From NCBI GenBank assembly GCA_020200675.1, contig JAIVIG010000279.1, positions 1-15,335 on the forward strand: a stretch of DNA of 15,335 bases. Reading direction: 5' to 3'. Made by a program: the position numbers and the translations under genes. Source of the DNA: Actinomycetota bacterium. Lineage in GTDB: Bacteria; Actinomycetota; Rubrobacteria; Rubrobacterales; Rubrobacteraceae. Of the stretch, positions 13,311 to 15,335 are shown piece by piece. The stretch's first letter is position 1. Each line of letters starts with the position of its first letter. The notes under the pieces were generated by a model. That model worked only from the letters and a program-made list of their open reading frames with translations. It was not told the origin of the DNA and did no database searches.

Positions 13311-14075
13311 TCAATTCCGATCGGAGACGGCGCGCCCCTCTGTGGCGAGCAGCCCGCCCAGTTGCCACAGCTTGCCGCCGACGCTCTCCCCGAGGCTGCC
13401 CGAGGCCACGCCATGGACCTGCTCGCCCATCACGCCCAGCAGCAGGCCGACGGCGGCGCCGTCCAGCCTGTCGGCCGTCAGCAGGGCCCTGAGTTGCCGG
13501 AGGTTCTCGGCGATAGGCACCAGCTGGGGATCGCCCGACTCTTCGAGCTTCTGCTCCCAACCGTCGATCTCCGAGAGCGCCCGTTCGATCGTGAGGTTCT
13601 CGACACCGCCTCGTAGGGCCGAGATCGTGGGATCGAAATCCTCGGGCTCCGCCGTGAGCGCCACGTCCCCCGTCGAACGCTCCGGAGGGATCTCACCCGA
13701 CGGTACGGCGCCGGACGAGGAGCCTTCTACCCCCTCGGGCGGCACGGCCCTTCCCTCGGGCGAGACCCCACCCTCCGGCGGGATGGCCCCGGATACGTCA
13801 CCGAGAGAGACACCGCCCTCCGGAGGCAGGTCCGGCGCGACCCCTGGTTCCGGCGGCGCTTCGAGGATGCCCAGCATCCCCTTCGCCCGCTCTGCCAGCC
13901 GCCTCTGCATCGCCTGCGCCTCCCGGAAAAAAGAGGCCAACCGTTCGTCGCCCACTGTCTCGGCGTCCAGGATATACGCCTCCATCGCCTCGGCCGCATG
14001 CAGGGCGTGGTAGAGGACGCTGACGAGGTTGTAGTGCTCGTCGCGGGTACCCGTGATCTGCTCGCCCGGATCCAT
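13311..14075 (-). CDS. Two-domain helical protein of unknown function (ferritin-like-looking N-terminus, Pro/Gly/Glu linker)
   Basis: 254 aa from ATG 14075, supported by AGGAGGAAGG just upstream; a longer open frame to 14303 has no such site. Residues 1-72 (DEHYNLVSVLYHALHAAEAM, then FFREAQAMQRRLAERAK) form two amphipathic helices with His and Glu, reminiscent of a half ferritin-like bundle (inference). Residues 73-145 are a linker with repeated PPEGG-type phrases at 84-88, 99-103 and 112-115. Residues 147-246 are a helical domain shared with the next gene. No signal peptide or TM helix is present, so it is likely cytosolic. No known family is identified with certainty. Tandem placement and homology of the two genes indicate duplication, with the downstream copy lacking the N-terminal part and linker. 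Confidence 0.7.
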   Translation of the reverse strand: MDPGEQITGTRDEHYNLVSVLYHALHAAEAMEAYILDAETVGDERLASFFREAQAMQRRLAERAKGMLGILEAPPEPGVAPDLPPEGGVSLGDVSGAIPPEGGVSPEGRAVPPEGVEGSSSGAVPSGEIPPERSTGDVALTAEPEDFDPTISALRGGVENLTIERALSEIDGWEQKLEESGDPQLVPIAENLRQLRALLTADRLDGAAVGLLLGVMGEQVHGVASGSLGESVGGKLWQLGGLLATEGRAVSDRN

Positions 14076-14421
14076 AGTCCTTCCTCCTACTACTCTTGAC
14101 GACCGAAGATTCTTCCTTTCCTCCCCGACGGGTACCCACTCCCGGGACCACGCAAACGGCCCGACGCCGTCCCCGCCGGACCGGTGGGTATTGCGTTGGA
14201 GGAGCTCGTCGACCGGCGACGTAACCCCGCCGTGGTCGAAGAATCTGTGCAGCACGCGAACGGGCTGAAGCCGAAGATCCGCCGCCTTCCTGGCTCGCCA
14301 CACAACCGGGAAGGAAGGTTAACCCGATTTTAAAGGAGAGTTTACCGGCGGGAAACAATACCCTCCGAGCCCGCTGTTACCCTTCGGCCTTGTAGAGATG
14401 AGAGTTTTCACAGAAAGTCGA

Positions 14422-14434
14422 TCTGGATGCCAGA
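14422..14434. promoter_or_regulatory. Palindrome TCTGG-ATG-CCAGA
   Basis: Perfect 5-bp arms with a 3-nt spacer, 95 nt before the PhoX-like start. Possible regulator half-sites; no known consensus is matched with confidence. Confidence 0.3.
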
Positions 14435-14457
14435 CGTTGTGTCTCTAGTAGTCAGTG

Positions 14458-14473
14458 ACGCAACAACTTGCGT
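14458..14473. promoter_or_regulatory. Palindrome ACGCAA-CAAC-TTGCGT, operator-like
   Basis: Perfect 6-bp arms with a 4-nt spacer, directly abutting a TATAGG -10-like box (14473-14478), 56 nt upstream of the PhoX-like start codon. The position suits a repressor or activator of phosphatase expression. It does not look like the direct-repeat Pho boxes known from actinobacteria. Confidence 0.35.
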
Positions 14474-14515
14474 ATAGGTGCCACTTTTTGTGCAAAGCCG
14501 GAAGAAAGCTAGAGT

Positions 14516-14523
14516 AGGAGGAG
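14516..14523 (+). promoter_or_regulatory. Ribosome binding site selecting a TTG start
   Basis: AGGAGGAG lies 5 nt before TTG 14529. The next in-frame ATG (14592) falls inside the Tat signal helix, so the TTG is required for a complete signal peptide. Confidence 0.6.
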
Positions 14524-14528
14524 ATTTC

Positions 14529-15335
14529 TTGAGCATTAGCGGCAATTGGGATCGGCGCGTCAGCCGCCGAGCTTTCCTCGGGGTAGGAGGCATGAGCGCA
14601 GCGGCACTGTTAATGGGCTCCAGGGTAGTCCAGGCGCAGACGAGTAGTGGTTCGGGGGGGTACGGGGAGTTGGTTACCGATCAAGGTGGTCTACTCGACT
14701 TGCCGCGGGGCTTCCAGTACCGCGTCATCTCCGAGGAAGGCTCTACCCTCTCGAACGGGGCTCCAGTACCTGGCGACTTCGACGGGATGGCAGCCTTCCA
14801 GGGACCGAGAAACACTACGGTTCTGGTGCGTAACCATGAACTCAGGCCCGGGGACCCTAATCCGGTCGTGGGCACGAACCCCTACGACCCGTCACAGCCG
14901 GGCGGCACAACCGGAATCGTCGTCGGTCGCAACCGTAAGGAGATAAAGGACTTCGTCACTTCCTCGGGCACCCGCAACAACTGCGCGGGCGGGGCGACGC
15001 CGTGGGGTACCTGGCTTACCTGCGAGGAGGACCGCACCACGAACCACGGCTACGTCTTCGAGGTGGACCCTAACGACCCCGAGAACGAGCTCTCCAAGAC
15101 CCCGATCCGGGAGATGGGCTTCTTCTCACACGAGGCGGTAGACATAGACCCGGCCACCGGCATCGCTTACCTCACCGAGGACGACTTCCGTGGGAGCATC
15201 CCCCCTGACCCCAACGCCGAGGTCGTAGCGGACGATACGCCCCCCGGAACTCGCGTCAGCTTCCTTTACCGTTACATCCCGAACGACACCAGCCAGAGGC
15301 CCGGCGCATTGCAGAAGGGCGGCACGCTTCAGGTC
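14529..15335 (+). CDS. phoX: PhoX/DUF839-family Tat-exported phosphatase, partial (runs off window)
   Basis: 269 codons, open to the right edge. The Tat signal is SRRAFLG at residues 12-18, followed by a weakly hydrophobic helix and VVQAQT as a plausible cleavage site near 37, so the protein is exported folded. The mature part has LPRGFQYRVIS, VRNHEL, NCAGGATPWGTWLTCEE and GFFSHEAVDID, all characteristic of the PhoX/DUF839 family. In characterised PhoX enzymes the conserved Cys and acidic residues in such motifs bind iron and calcium at the phosphomonoesterase site. The C-terminal half, with the remaining ligands, is outside the window, so an active phosphatase is likely but not proven; some DUF839 proteins have no shown activity. 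The TTG start is supported by AGGAGGAG. It is divergent from the helical-protein gene. Confidence 0.85.
   Translation, partial: MSISGNWDRRVSRRAFLGVGGMSAAALLMGSRVVQAQTSSGSGGYGELVTDQGGLLDLPRGFQYRVISEEGSTLSNGAPVPGDFDGMAAFQGPRNTTVLVRNHELRPGDPNPVVGTNPYDPSQPGGTTGIVVGRNRKEIKDFVTSSGTRNNCAGGATPWGTWLTCEEDRTTNHGYVFEVDPNDPENELSKTPIREMGFFSHEAVDIDPATGIAYLTEDDFRGSIPPDPNAEVVADDTPPGTRVSFLYRYIPNDTSQRPGALQKGGTLQV

Larger units (their letters stand above)
14076..14528. other. Divergent intergenic region upstream of the PhoX-like gene
   Basis: 453 nt between divergent genes, with no convincing coding frame. Contents: an AT-rich patch around 14319-14345 (gttaacccgattttaaagg), which on the minus strand gives TAAAAT as a possible -10 for the helical-protein gene. 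Two palindromes lie at 14422-14434 and 14458-14473, a TATAGG box at 14473-14478 overlaps the second, and the ribosome site AGGAGGAG is at 14516-14523. Confidence 0.45.

Noticed and set aside
1..15335. CRISPR arrays, tRNA/rRNA genes, insertion sequences, phage genes, defence systems
   Set aside because: I found no regularly spaced repeats, tRNA-like cloverleaf cores, transposase or integrase motifs, or defence-system domains on either strand.

Overview
The window is GC-rich, gene-dense bacterial chromosome. A cell-wall sorting signal (LPATG, hydrophobic helix, basic tail), a Tat-type secreted protein, frequent GTG/TTG starts and strong GGAGG-type ribosome binding sites suggest a high-GC Gram-positive actinobacterium. 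The overall look resembles Rubrobacter, but that is an inference from general resemblance, not a database match.

Layout from left to right. (1) A zinc alcohol/formaldehyde dehydrogenase-like gene (+) whose first ~40 codons look eroded. It converges, across a perfect 18-bp hairpin, on a minus-strand gene for a membrane-anchored charged protein. (2) Divergent from that gene is a stand-alone MetE C-terminal-domain-like methyltransferase (+). It converges on a secreted LPATG-anchored surface protein (-). (3) About 0.8 kb has no convincing gene: it holds promoter-like boxes, a palindrome and a possible PadR-type relic. It is followed by a small TM plus coiled-coil protein and a 43-aa four-cysteine mini-protein that may be translated by coupling from a leaderless mini-ORF. 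(4) A same-strand run follows: a REDY/HapK-like small protein, a CPA1/NhaP-type Na+/H+ antiporter broken by a nonsense codon and a frameshift, and a zinc-free quinone-oxidoreductase-like MDR enzyme. (5) A 55-aa putative lipoprotein converges on a divergent family I inorganic pyrophosphatase (-). (6) A large fused membrane/spermidine-synthase-like protein (+) converges on two minus-strand paralogous genes of unknown function. The smaller paralog shows a compensated double frameshift. (7) The window ends inside a Tat-exported PhoX/DUF839-family phosphatase (+) with two operator-like palindromes upstream.

No integrated metabolic system is evident; most genes look like independent housekeeping or envelope functions. 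The most unusual signal is non-coding. A ~120-nt element of two hairpins joined by a conserved linker occurs twice (3596-3712 and, inverted, 9367-9488). Each copy begins exactly 4 nt after a stop codon, points the same way relative to that gene and lies between convergent genes. Several genes carry apparent lesions (dehydrogenase, antiporter, small paralog). These could be real decay or sequence errors, and resequencing would separate the two.
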